The translations under genes were made by a program, and so were the position numbers. Below, in pieces: positions 32,776-45,074 of a stretch of DNA of 64,000 bases. The notes beneath the pieces were generated by a model. The model was not told the origin of the DNA and searched no databases. It saw only the letters and a list, made by a program, of their open reading frames with translations. The stretch is from Amoebidium appalachense (Eukaryota; Ichthyosporea). The stretch's first letter is position 1. Each line of letters opens with the position of its first letter. Where the stretch lies: the NCBI GenBank assembly GCA_963693365.1, contig CAVNZM010000011.1, forward strand, positions 1,984,001 through 2,048,000. The letters run 5' to 3'.

Positions 32776-33145
32776 TTAAGGCTGGATTCGGTCCCCGCCC
32801 GCAAAAATCGACCAGAGACTATGAGCCGCTTGGCCTTCTGATCGGATCTATTTTCGGATCTCCATAGTCGACATGCGACTATAAATGCATCCTTGATCGG
32901 TGCACTACCGTATACTTTGGTGAATGTACCGTTTTACGTCTCCGTCACTTTTCCCGTGTGCACGTAGATCCATTGTAAAAATAAATAAACGAAAGTACGC
33001 TATATGGATACTGCTTCTTCCCAGCTTTGCAATGGTGCCACAAACACCCTGGTCTACAACTAACCGTAAGAATTGCCGGCTGTTGACCATTCCCTGCATC
33101 ACTTGAGTTGTGTGAGAGTTGGGCAACCTTCTGCTGACGTGAGTT

Positions 33146-34395
33146 TGTAAGCCTGGCTTAATGCTATAGTTTCTGGTGTTTTTTGTGTGCTATGATGTCC
33201 TCCCCACACAATGACGCCTCACTCGAAGACCAGAACCATGGATTGTACATCTTCATCCACAGATGAATGAGGATCCCCCACACATTGTACGTGGGTGCGC
33301 ATGTCATCTTTCGCTGGTATGGGTTTACAAAGCAGGGTGGTTACTGGCTTCGGTTGGTTTCGGGTGCCCAACGCCCCCCCACACATAAACATGCTTCTGG
33401 GGAAGACTTATTTTTTTGAAATTTGGCAATTTTTCGTGGATGAATGGGTCACCGTCACCTTATGTACTTCACTGCGCATGGCCACTCTTTGCTGTGTAGG
33501 TAGGCAAGCCTGGCTTAATGCTACTATTTTATGTGTTTTTCGTGTGCTCAAATGTACTGTTAGCACAAAGACACCTCGCTCGAAGGCCACCTGCGTGGAA
33601 TGTAGAACTTCGTCCACAGATGAGTGAGATCATCTTCTGATGTACACGGTGCGCATGTTATGTTTTACTGGTGTGGGTGTAGGCAACCCTGGCTTAATGC
33701 TATAATTTTAGGTGTTTTTCGTGTGCTCAAAAGTCCTGGCAACACAAAGACACCTCGCTCGAAGGCCACATGCGTGGAATGTAGATCTTCGTCCACAGTT
33801 GAGTGAGATCACCATTTCATGTGCACGGGTGCGCATTTTATGATTGATTAATGTTGGTGTAGGCAAGCCTCGCTTAATGCTACTGTTTCGTGTGTTTTTC
33901 GTGTGCTCAAAAGTCCTGGCAACACAAAGACACCTCGCTCGAAGGCCACATGCGTGGAATGTAGATCTTCGTCCACAGTTGAGTGAGATCACCATTTCAT
34001 GTGCACGGGTGCGCATTTTATGATTGATTAATGTTGGTGTAGGCAAGCCTCGCTTCATGCTACTGTTTTGTGTGTTTTTCGTGTGCTCAAAAGACCTGGC
34101 AGCACAAAGACACCACGCTCGAAGACCACATGCGTGGGATGTAGATCTTCGTCCACACATGAGTGAGATCACTTCATATGTACACGGGTGCGCATGTTAT
34201 AATTTCAACGGTTGGTGCATGCAGGCAAGCCCAGCTCAATGTTACTATTTTAGGTGTTTTTCGTGTGCTCAGATGTCCTGTCAGCACAAAGACACTTCGC
34301 TCGAAGGTCACATGCGTGGACTATACATCTTCGTCTGGCACTTTGAGTGAGATCACCAGTTCATGGACATGGGCGCGTTTGTTATGTTTCATGCA
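33146..34395. repeat. Satellite of about 180-bp units
   Basis: At least six tandem units, each with GGCAAGCCTNGCTTAATGCT, GTGTTTTTCGTGTGCTCA, ACCTCGCTCGAAGGCCACAT and GTAGATCTTCGTCCACA. The units at 33661-33840 and 33841-34020 are almost identical with exact 180-bp spacing; outer copies (about 33146, 33370, 34204) are more worn. 180 is a multiple of three, which creates long repetitive frames on both strands; these look incidental. Confidence 0.9.
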
Positions 34396-34415
34396 CTGGT
34401 GTTGATATTCGTTTC

Positions 34416-34459
<44 letters not shown>

Positions 34460-34720
34460 CCCCCCCCCTCCCCCCTCCCTCCCTCCCCCCGCACTACCTA
34501 CCAAAGACACTCCTGTGGAAAACTGTGTGTTGTGTGGGCTTGTGTTGTTCTGCTTGTGTAGCTCGACTGGCAGTAAGCTCTGTGAAAGCTCACGTGCACC
34601 ATAGCCAATATTTTTATTATTATAATGTATACATAATACCAAAAAAGGTCAAAAATTGGGGGGGGGGGGGTTCCAACAAACACAACACATATTTATCGCT
34701 ATCAACGATTGTTTGAATGA

Positions 34721-35896
34721 TTAGACAAACATACAAAACCTTTTATCATTCAGCCCAATCACATTCCTTTCGTAAACTGTTGATGCATATACATGTGCAA
34801 CTTTCACATACTTGTGTCTACCACCGGTCTCACTCTGTAAAGCCTCATCTGACCCCCCCTGTATTTCTGCTGCATCTTTGCTATCAGGCAATGTTACAAA
34901 ACAGGCGGTTTTCAGGCGGTTACAGGCGGTTTTCGCCTGTTCCTGCTGAACTTCTATCCCGGCTATCTTTGCAGAATAGCGCCGTGCACGTGAGCGATGC
35001 CTTTCCTTCTCCCGTCTATTGGCTTCTAGCCTTTCCTGCACGTACTGCAGCTGGAGTCAGAGGGCCGAAAGTTGTATCTCATAGGTTTCAATTTGCTCGT
35101 TAATGTCGGCCATAGACGTGACCAGTTCGGGGTTTACAGTGTCTTGTTGGTCGGCTGCTGCATGGTTTCCCGTCTTCGGTACACCAACAGTGGGCACCTG
35201 TAAAACCGGTTGCGTGGTGCCTGGTGAAGCCGTACTGGCTGTGTCTCCTGTGTTTGCCGCATCCCCCGTATCCGTATTACTGTCGAAAAGGTCGAAGCCT
35301 GTCATAAAATCACTCTGTTCATGTACGCTGCCCTCCCTACTAAGGTCCCCTTCTGCGCACGGAAAAAAAGGTGAATGTTGTTCGGGTGTGTGCACACTTT
35401 GGGGATCCACGTCCATGAACTCCTTTCGAAGGCTGCGAAAGATGCTACTATCGTCGTTTGTGTTAGTTTCGTTCACAAGGCCCTCTGAACATCGCGTTTG
35501 TTTGGCCACTTTGCCGCTGGGTGTGTGGTGTCGCAGGCGGTTTGGTTCGATAGTGCTAAAGCTTTCGTTGGAAGGGTCTGTGTTGGCAACGTCCGGAGGT
35601 GGTCGCTTTTTTGGTGTGCTAGGGCCATCCTGCAGCTCCACGTTTCCGAGTTCGACACTCCCGGTTGCGACACTAGACGCCGGTAACTCGCCAACCACTC
35701 CAGACGGTCCACTTTGCTTTGTGACCGTATTCCTCCAATTCATATAGCATAGGTTGCATAGTTTTCCCTCCTTGGGATGATTGGATGCCGTAGTACCAAA
35801 GAAAAACACCAAAGCGTTGATATCTTTAGGCAAGTTATAATTTCTCCTGTTCTCACGAATTCCTGCCTTACATACTGCACACTTTTCACGCGCCAT
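34721..35896 (-). pseudogene. Zinc-finger/coiled-coil protein interrupted by an in-frame TGA
   Basis: The frame opens at 35896 with CAVC and CNLC cysteine pairs (residues 6-9 and about 47-50), probably one zinc-binding module, followed by a Ser/Thr/Asp/Pro-rich linker. It ends at TGA 35057-35059. The same frame continues past the stop as LQLQYVQERLEANRREKERH and onward, and leucine/isoleucine heptad spacing runs on both sides of the stop. That suggests one protein of about 380 residues with either a nonsense mutation or stop read-through (context TGA CTC). A GTATGT donor candidate is at 34811, so a further exon may exist. The gene sits in a TTAA-flanked unit and is probably transposon-borne. 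The family is not recognised and no function is claimed. Confidence 0.5.
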
Positions 35897-35994
35897 CCTT
35901 CAGAAAGCGTCCACGTGTCAGGAGCGTATTCATTTCCTGGCTATCCCGTTTTCAAATCACTAATTGCACAACTATACTATGTAACAACAACGAA

Positions 35995-36052
35995 TTAGAA
36001 ACAGAACGACCCATTAGAAACAGAACGACCCGAACTAGAAACAGAACGACAC
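35995..36052. repeat. Three short subterminal repeats
   Basis: Three copies of TTAGAAACAGAACGACCC-type sequence in a row, about 20-bp spacing, between the zinc-finger gene start and the right inverted end. Such subterminal arrays are often transposase-binding sites. Confidence 0.75.
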
Positions 36053-36248
36053 AGATTATCTAAGGTTGAATAGGTTGAATATTCGAATACAATTGCAACT
36101 GCCCGACTGAGGTCCACTTGGCCGGCTCACTTCCGGGGTTGCAATGATTGCGACCAGAATAATTGCGCAAACACATGATGTGGCTCAGAGATGTAGCCAT
36201 GGTCGAAGCGGATAGGGCCAGTCGGGCGGAGGCCGAATCCAGCCTTAA

Positions 36249-37994
36249 GTCGCGACTTCCAGTCAATTCAAGTCTGGGCCTCCGGCAGTGTCCACGCAAT
36301 AAAAAGTGTGTAAACCCAAGTCAACAACCTCTACAATCAATTATAATTGTAAGTCAATTCAATTCACCGAGGGTCCGCCACGTCCCTGCCTGCGGGGCTT
36401 CTTTGCCCATGCGCTGCCTTGCGCTGCCTGCCTGCACATTCCCAGACTCACTTGAGTCATTCTGACACAAAGATGTTTACACAAGCATGCAGGATAAGAC
36501 TGCAACAGACCCTAATTCCGGTGACCTTGATGTGCATAGCCTTAAGTTGGTGCGTGCATGTATATATGGAAGTGCAGGATCATGACGGCTGAGGAGTTCG
36601 CTCTTCTTTGTCGATCGTTACATCTTTAACACTTTAGATGTCCTCGTGCGATACTCTTAATGACTCGTGCAAGACTCCTACTGACTCGTTTTTAAGTATT
36701 CCAGCAGAGAGCTGCTTCCTGGGTGTCCTGAACAGTTCAAGTGTCTGTTAAGCATTCAATGAACCATGACTGTGAGGGCCTGCAATATAATGCTTGGCGA
36801 TGGGTTCCTGTGTTGTGTTCACTCTGTCTACGTGCACCATCCCTCCGTTACCTGTCCCGCAGCCGCTTCATGTGCGACTGGATCATTCTTCGACTGTAAG
36901 ACATTGAAGAGAGATTTAAAAGATAGATATGTTACTAATACCAGTAACTTGGAGACTTTCAGGAACCTTGCTTCGGCGGCTTTCCCACCTACTTGTATGC
37001 TCAATTCATGACACCGTTTCATGTGGCTGAACGGTTGGGCAGCATAAGAAATGAGGGAGGATGCCAGAGGAAAGCCAAGAAGCCGGTGTGTGCGTGTGTG
37101 TGCAGGGGGAGGGGGGAGGAGGGGGGGGGGGAGGGGAGGGAGGGAGGGAGGGAGGGAGGGAGGCAGAGATGAGGAGGATGGCTCCTACAGGGTATGTGTT
37201 TTTCTTACTATAGATCTCAACACGTCCACTGTGACACGAGGCACTTTGATATATATCGCTACCACTAATTAAAGATCTGCGAATGCAGTGCAGTAGTCTA
37301 TGATGTTAATCCCATGTCTTGAAGTCCGTAAAGATGCACACATAATCCTGCAGCTGCTGTTACAGTACCGGTGGGCCTTAGATGCTGCCCGCATATTCTT
37401 GTGTTTGCAAGTCACCATGCCCACCGTGAGACGGCGCCAAAGGGTGCTATCTACATAATCACTTGAGGCAAAGAGGGGGCCCTGCGTCGTCACGAGGCGA
37501 AGCGGCTGAGCAAGCTTCTTGAATTCACCGTTCTCACTTCTAATTGGGCAAAAAGTGGGGCCTAAAATCGGGGCCAAATACTAATATACAGCCTCTCAAA
37601 GCGAGTTTATGTTCGATTTCACGTAAGAAATGAGGTTTTTACCCTTTAAGTCAAGTTGTAGGGAATAAAAAGACGCGCAAAGTTAATATAGGCGGTCTGC
37701 GGTGTCCGACGCCTCCTTCAACGTCAAAATCAGCTAAAACCAGCCAAAACCGCCTCCGACTACAGTAGGGCCAGCCTGACTGCCGACTGACTTTGCGACG
37801 CGTACATGTGTCTCGCTCATAGTAAAAGATGTGTTTTTGCCTGTTTTGACCTCAAAAAACGCGCCGGATACCCTATGTTGCTTATACAGGGAATGTGTGT
37901 CGCTTTATTTTCTATACTTTTAATAAAAGCACCAAAGCCTGTTTTCTATTTGCACTATGACCTGCATAGAACGGCTAGGCCCCACTTTTGAGCC
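36249..37994. other. Spacer between the two transposon-like units
   Basis: No gene recognised. Holds a (GGGA)n patch at about 37113-37164. The short frames here show no known motif. Confidence 0.5.
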
Positions 37995-38002
37995 GCCAAA
38001 AT
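37995..38002. repeat. Target-site duplication, left copy (GCCAAAAT)
   Basis: GCCAAAAT abuts the left terminal inverted repeat; an identical GCCAAAAT at 40637-40644 abuts the right one. Confidence 0.9.
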
Positions 38003-40636
38003 CACGGCCATCTAGAGACTCAGGCCGTCCGTCGCCATCAAGATTCCCGGGATAATGACAATCGAACCAAAAAAGGCTATTCTGCATTCCACAGGGGGGT
38101 ACGGTCTACTTTTCCTACGTGCGACGATTATGTAATCGCGACGTGGTTCCGATGCTAACGATTCGGGTCAACTTCTGGTTCATCTAGACTGATAACTAAT
38201 AGTAGAAGATCCACATATGGGTCAGATCCGGGTCTGTTGATGACCCGACGGGCTATTCGCGGACACATATGTAACACGGAACGTCACTGAACTACCACGT
38301 TTTTTTTAGTGTTGGCACACTAAGAAAGGCATAACTTGGTCGAAGAGCTGTAGAACGGCGCGTTCAAGGCACGCGGGGATAACAACCGAGCCCAGGCTGC
38401 GCAGTCTGCAACCTTCATCGCTACTGAATGCAGCAGCTATTCGGTGGTGAGTGCTTTCTGTGAGTGCTTCCGTTGTTTCTTTCTGCCTCTTACTGACAGC
38501 TTGACACAGAGCAACACGTTTTAGATGCAAGTAGAATCTTAGGCACTCTTTTTTCTTTTTTGCCGTTGTAAACAGAAGTCTTTTTGGTTACAAACGTATC
38601 GGTGTTCATCGTGTACCATTCTCCCCAAAGCTACGATCAACCCGTGTTCAACCCGTTGTTTACTGTTGTTAACGTTTGAGTTGTCAAGCACCCACCTAAA
38701 GGTACAACTTCTGCTGCTAAACCCACCTACTCTACTTGTTTTACTCTGCTTTTCTCTCAATCCAAATTGAAGACGCAAAGAAAATGTAGCCCGAATCTAT
38801 GCAAATGGTATGTAATATTACCTACGTGTACATTGTGCCCTAATAACCACATGCTCACGTGTGTGTGTGTGTGTGTGTCTGTGTCTGTGTGTGTGCGTGT
38901 GTATGCGTGGGCGTAAGTGTGTGCTTGGCTTGAGTACACTGAGTTGTGTGGGTGTTGCTAACACAAGAACCCCTATACTTCGAACTACTAAGTCTGCAAA
39001 CTATAGGCTATCCCTATTCACAACACACTGCCATATGACTGTGGCTATTGACCGTGGCTATTGACAGGTTGCTATTGAGGAAACAATAGAGCTGATGTAG
39101 GAAAGTTCGTATATTTGCTAACACTGAACTATATACATTCATCACACTAGCACTGAACTATATACTTTCATCACACGTTCAACTTACCCTGTGCATGATA
39201 ACGTTCTCCTTACGTACCATCTGATCTAACTGTGCAGGTTTGGGGTGGCCGGTTTGGTTTGTTGGTTTCCCGCCTTTCCCCTCCTTTTCCGCTTTCTTTT
39301 TCTGTTTCAGCAGCGCCTCCAACCGCAGTCTGTAGTTTTCGTTCTTTACGAAGTTGTTGAGTGTCACAATGGCCATGCGTGCACACACTTCCTCGATGTA
39401 CACCTTACGTTCAATCCCACATTCGGTGGAAGGGAACGCCGGCAGGGGTCCTGTGGGCCGACCAGCCCGGGTGGTACTGGACGATTTGGCAAACACGATC
39501 AATAAAGACAGGGTCCGGTAGCTTAGTGTGGTCCGCAAGCTCGCGTGCTCTTTCCTGCTCAAGTGCAGCTTGCTTGGTGCGCTCTGCTGCTTCCCGCTCA
39601 TTTAACTTGCGCAAGCGCTTTTGTTGTGCAGCCAACTTGCGCTCTTCATTCTCCGCCCGAACCCGTTGCTTCTCCTCTTCCTCCGCTTTCTTGCGCTCTG
39701 CCGTTTCCTCCTCTTCCCTCCTCGCTTCTCTTTTGAATGCTGCAGTACGAATCACCAATTTTGTCGCCGGGAGAACAATGGTTTTTGCGGGGTCATGTGG
39801 GTCACAGAAGATGAGGGGGGCGATGGCAGGGTAGGACTTGGGTCCCTTGCGAACGTAACTTGCTTAACGGGCTGCGGGTGTCTGTCATTTGTAGCACCTA
39901 TTGGGAGGTAGTCTTCATGAAGGAAATGCTTAACGCAAACGTAAGGCCTACCGTCTTTGTAAATTTGTTTGAAGTGTTCAACACCATCCCAGGTGGTCCC
40001 TGCTTTGCTGCAGTTGTTATACCACAGCTCCCATAACTCAGGCTCCTTATCGGGATTTGGAAACCTAAAGGTAGAAACAGTTCCCTTAGGGTTTATCTTT
40101 CCCTGTGGGTCTCTGTTCTCCTTGCCCCTATTCTTGCGGACTTCGCTAGCATAGTTACTCTTGCAGTTGTACACAAAACATGGGTTGCCCATCTTTGGGT
40201 TGGTAAGGAAGAAAATGAAAAGCCGAAAGAAGTATTGCAAAGAGCGGGCGAGGTGGGCCTTAAGCCCACCACGTGTGAAATGTAAAGCTGGGCTGTATTC
40301 GATGATACTGTCCCGTCAACACGCCGCCCTCACCTGCTCCCCGTTGCCGTGAACTGCAACGGCGCAGGCCACACAGACCGGCGATTGACCGCCCCTCTGT
40401 AATCGGCTGTTTCGTTTATAGATCCAATCAGATGCCTGGAATCGTCTATTTGAGAATTTAAATAATTTTACTCCCTTCCGTAATCACGTTGCTGCCAAAG
40501 CCGGATAAATCTAAGGGGATAGTTTTTCCCGCCAAAAAATAGACCGTACCTTCCGCTAGACTCAAATCTTGCGCAAGCTAATGAGACAATTCCGATTACG
40601 TCACTGACGGACGGCCTTAGTCTCTAGATGGCCGTG
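38003..40636. mobile_element. P-element-superfamily-like DNA transposon, 2634 bp
   Basis: Terminal inverted repeats 38003-38033 and 40606-40636 are 31 bp with one mismatch; both begin CACGGCCATCTAGAGACT. A perfect 8-bp duplication GCCAAAAT flanks them. An 8-bp duplication, 31-bp TIRs starting CA and an internal THAP-type gene are all features of P elements; hAT elements also make 8-bp duplications but do not carry THAP domains. No transposase catalytic region was recognised, and the internal gene is frameshifted, so this copy is probably non-autonomous or decayed. Confidence 0.8.
38306..40192 (-). pseudogene. THAP-domain/coiled-coil gene inside the P-like element, frameshifted
   Basis: Translation from 40192 begins MGNPCFVYNC, and the zinc ligands fit THAP C2CH: C5-x4-C10, then C86-x2-H89, with the THAP core STFRFP before a Trp. 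The gap between C10 and C86 is longer than usual, so it is divergent. The frame shifts near 39840 (the alternative frame gives APLIFCDPHDPAKTIVLPAT), continues as a long Glu/Arg/Lys coiled coil to about 39480, shifts again, and continues as GIERKVYIEEVCARMAIVTL. A strong donor AGG|GTAAGT lies at 39188/39187. Further minus frames at 38778-38306, split by an A-rich run near 38545, may be the last exon; its acceptor is unresolved. Several independent shifts indicate a dead copy or sequence errors. Confidence 0.6.
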
Positions 40637-40644
40637 GCCAAAAT
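40637..40644. repeat. Target-site duplication, right copy (GCCAAAAT)
   Basis: Perfect match to 37995-38002; directly follows the right inverted repeat. Confidence 0.9.
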
Positions 40645-41514
40645 CAATATTAGGGGGATCTAATATCGGTGAATTCTGCGCGCTGGACATTTTGTGCATT
40701 AGTCTAATAACGATTAAATTAATATTTTTGACGTCAATATCAGTTTTGAAAATCACAAAAGAAGGCACACCTATTGGTGACATTTAGACTATCCTGACGT
40801 AAATCTTGCGCAAGATCAGCTTAATTCCCCTAAACTTTCGTCCGCTAGATCACTGTATGTGTTGGCGGCGGGGAAGCCGCTACTGTAGCTAGTCTACATG
40901 TTGAGAAAGGGAGGGAGGACTTGGAGAAGGCAGACTTTACAGAGAGAGGCTGTCATAATATTTACAGTGTACCTAAAAAAGGTAGTGAGTAGACGTTCTT
41001 AGTTAATTCAGGGCACCCAAAACACAAAATACATCTCACGAGCAGAACGGGTGCACGGCTGTTGGCTTCCGTTTCAAAATTGCAGCTGGAATTTGAGCAC
41101 CACGGCACTTCGTGAATAGGATTTGGTGTCAGGCCATATACCCCACCCCATCATCCTCCCTATCACAACGTTTGTTGCGGGGTCAAAGTACCCTGTCATC
41201 ATACACCTCGCACTAGCGGTTGCCTTTGTAGGCACAATAGGTTTAGTGATAGGGGGTTATACAGCAGCAGGTGCGGCTGCGCGCAGCCGCCGGGCAGGGT
41301 AGCAACATGAGAAACCCGGCAAGAAGGCACTGAAGTATAGGTGGGTGATGAATGCGCGGGACTATGCTTGTGGTGTGGGCGCATGTATGTGTGTTTGTGC
41401 ACGTGCGCGTACAGCTATGTGTGTACACGTGCACATCTCTCCCTCTATTTCAGTTTGTGCGGTGTCGGTGTGCTCTTGCTTGTGTGCGTGAATGCACACG
41501 TGCGATTTTGTGTT

Positions 41515-41595
<81 letters not shown>

Positions 41596-41993
41596 CATCT
41601 CTCCCTTCTCTATGTGTGTGTGTGCTTCCGTGTGTGTGCTCAGAGCCGTGTGTGCCTGCTCTACCTGCTCTACCGCGCCATTCACGCATGTGCCTGTAAG
41701 TGTGTATGGGTGTGCCTATGGTTTTTTTTTTGTAGTTTTTTTTGGTCTTCTTTTTTGAGTTTATGCGTACGTTTGTGTGCATGTTTGTGCCTCCTGTTTG
41801 CTTTGCGTAAGATTCAAAATTCTGGTCGTGAGCACTCGACATAGGACTGTTGTGTCTGTGTTCAACTGCCCATTTGTCCATGCGACGTGTGTGTGTGTGC
41901 GTGTGCCACTCGTAGGTGTGTCTTGTGGTGTGTGTGTGTGTGTGTATGTGTATGTGCATACACTTGTGCACCTGGCACGGTATGTGTGCTTGA

Positions 41994-42039
<46 letters not shown>

Positions 42040-42400
42040 TGTGTATGCGGGTGTGTGCACGTCCGTGTATCCATGCCCATCATGCTGGTGGTCATTATTC
42101 AATTGTTCCTGGCGTCTCCATTTTCCCCACAGCCCCGCTCCTTCCTTCTGTGTCCATTGTTTCCCCTCCGTTTCCCTTCTTCTCCTGAGTGTTTTTCTTT
42201 CGTTTGACATTGTGGGCTATGGGGGCTTATCGTTGTAATCGGTTACCCTGCAAGTGAATGTGTCTTTGACCGGGCACGAAGGTGTATGTATGCTTAAAGA
42301 AAGTGTGTATGTGTGTGTATTTGGAGGGGGGGGGGGGGGGTGGAAGGGGGGAGTGGGGGGTAGGGGGGAGATGCGAGAGAGAGAGAGAGAGAGAGAGAGT

Positions 42401-42431
<31 letters not shown>

Positions 42432-42651
42432 GGGGGGGGGGTTGGCAGTCATGATCGAAGGGCTGTGCAGTCTAGAGTTGTTGTTGCTTCTGGCACTTCG
42501 ATGGGTGGTTGAGCGCGGATGCATGTTTGACAGCGGGCATTTCGGTCACGGCCAGGACACAAATGCAAGACACATGCCTACCACAGTGTTGCACACATTC
42601 GATTCGTGCACGGGCACACACGTATGCACGCGCACACACACACACACACAG

Positions 42652-42689
<38 letters not shown>

Positions 42690-43135
42690 CGGCCCCCTGC
42701 TTCCCCTTCTTTGCCGTTCTTGTTGTGTGTGCGTAGGTGTCTTCTCTCCCACCTTTTCTTTCGTTTCTTTGCCTTTTGCTTTAATTTTCTTTCCCCCCTT
42801 TTTTTTTTAGATTGGAGGGGGTAGGGTATGGGGGAATTACACGAACAGCTCCCATATCTGTCTTGTGAACTGTGGGCCGGGTCTGTTGTCTGGATGGTCG
42901 TTACTCTTCTCCCCCCCCCCCCCCCCCTCTTCCCCGCAGGCCGCCCTGTCCTGCCCCGCCCCACACCACATACACACTCTCACACAACAAACAAAAAATC
43001 GTATAAAACAAGGGTAAATTGTGGGCTGCAGATACGGGGTTGCTCACTATCTCTCTCTTGTGGCACAGGACGTGCGAAAATCTTTGGGGGGGGCCCTAAG
43101 TGGGCAGCCCCCTGTTTGGGGGGGTGCATTGCGAC
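40645..43135. other. Upstream region of the G-alpha gene
   Basis: No coding region recognised. Holds TG runs (about 41517-41594 and 41997-42037), G runs (42326-42341, 42415-42441), GA at 42373-42399, CA then a C run (42635-42688), and poly(C) at 42911-42927. It presumably includes the promoter and 5' UTR of the G-alpha gene. Confidence 0.6.
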
Positions 43136-43648
43136 ATGAGCTGTCTGGGCGGGATATGCGCCAGCGGGGAAAGCAGGCAGGGCAGGCAGCGGGACCGCCA
43201 GATCAACCGGGAGCTCAAAAAGTACCGCAAGAAGTTCGAGAATGAGCTCAAGCTGCTCCTGCTCGGTGCGTTTTATTTTTATTTCTATTTTTATTTATTC
43301 ATTTATTTTAAATGTACCGCAAGAAGTTTGAGAATGAGCTCAAGCTGCTCCTGCTCGGTGCGTTTTATTTTTATTTTTATTTTTTATTTATTCATTTAGA
43401 AAGTACTGCAAGAAGTTCGAGAATGAGCTCAAGCTGCTCCTGCTAGGTGCGTTTAATTTTTAACTTTTATTTAGTTTGTATTTTTTATTTAAAAAGTACC
43501 GCAAGAGGTTCGAGAATGAGCTAAAGCCACCCCCCCCTCCCCCCTTTTTCCTGCGCAGATGCCCTTTCTTCTTTCAAGACCTCAATTTCTCCTCTTGAGT
43601 TCTTTGCTTTTTCTTCACCCCAACAACCATCATTTGCCTCCCAAACTT

Positions 43649-43685
<37 letters not shown>

Positions 43686-43697
43686 CCCCCAACACAT

Positions 43698-43753
<56 letters not shown>

Positions 43754-43898
43754 CACCCCCCTTTTTTTCCAAGCATCACCCCGTATCTCCCAAGTAAGAA
43801 AAGGGTCTCATCCGCAGACGGCCGCTTAGGGCATCTATCCTATTCATCACCACCCTCTTTCCCTAAGCCCTACTCCTCCCCTCCCCCCATCTTCAACA

Positions 43899-43990
<92 letters not shown>

Positions 43991-44020
43991 CCGCGCGCGG
44001 TCACAGACAGACACAGGCAC

Positions 44021-44060
<40 letters not shown>

Positions 44061-44098
44061 CGCGCGCGCGGTCAAAGACAGACACAGGCACGCACACG

Positions 44099-44150
<52 letters not shown>

Positions 44151-44367
44151 CGCGCGCGCCGTCACAGACAGACACAGGCACGCACGCACACATGCACACA
44201 CACATACCACCCACACTCACGGTCACACTTGCACACAAATGTATGCACATGCACACAAGGACATACTCTTGCACACACGCCCCCCCCCCCACACACACAC
44301 ACACGCACATACACACACAGACTCGTGTACACACACGCACACCACATACACCTGACACGCACACACA

Positions 44368-44433
<66 letters not shown>

Positions 44434-45019
44434 TCTCTCACACACAACTCACACATAGTCATGCGCACTACACACACACACACGGTGCTCGCGCGGCCGC
44501 GCTCACACACAAACTCACACTCAAACACAACTTTACACTTACACGCACGGTTGCACACACGCGCACGCACGCACACGCACGCACGCACGTACGCGTGCAC
44601 GCTCATACACATACACAAGCACGCAAGCACACACACCCTTACACACACACACACATCACACACACACACACACACAGGGGCGGGGGAGAGTGGCAAGAGC
44701 ACGATAGTCAAGCAGATGCGCATCATCCACTCGACCGGGTTCAGCACCAAGGAGCGGGAGCAGATGCGCAGGCCCATATATGGCAATATCGCCAACAGCA
44801 TCCGGGCCATGGTGGAGTTCATGGACAGATCAAGCATCCCGCTCTCGGACCCCGAGCTGGCAAAGGTGGGTTCGTGTGCTTGTGCGTTTCTGCGTGCTTG
44901 CATGCGTGTGTGCTGCGTTTTTTTTCACACAGGTTCTGGTGTTTCGCGTGGTGTCGGAAGGAAAATGTTTTCTTTCTTTTTTCTGGGTGGTGTGGGTTGG
45001 GAGGTAGGGGGTGGGGGAA

Positions 45020-45074
<55 letters not shown>

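Larger units (their letters stand above)
32780..36244. mobile_element. TTAA-flanked unit with about 22-bp inverted ends
   Basis: Left end 32780-32801 (GGCTGGATTCGGTCCCCGCC...) and right end 36223-36244 (reverse complement GGCTGGATTCGGCCTCCGCC...) match at 20 of 22 positions. Both are immediately flanked by TTAA (32776-32779 and 36245-36248), which could be a target duplication of piggyBac type, though TTAA is palindromic and the ends do not look like piggyBac. The unit carries the 180-bp satellite and a broken zinc-finger gene; no transposase was recognised. Confidence 0.55.

Noticed and set aside
33708-34172. Long repetitive minus-strand frame
   Set aside because: Product of the exact 180-bp (60-codon) satellite period; several frames are open equally.
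33146-34395. CRISPR-like array
   Set aside because: Units are tandem satellite without unique spacers, in an intron-bearing nuclear genome.
32780-36244. piggyBac assignment from the TTAA flanks
   Set aside because: End sequences are not piggyBac-like, TTAA is palindromic and common, and no such transposase was seen.
38003-40636. hAT assignment from the 8-bp duplication
   Set aside because: The THAP-type gene and 31-bp TIRs fit P elements better; no BED finger or hAT motifs seen.
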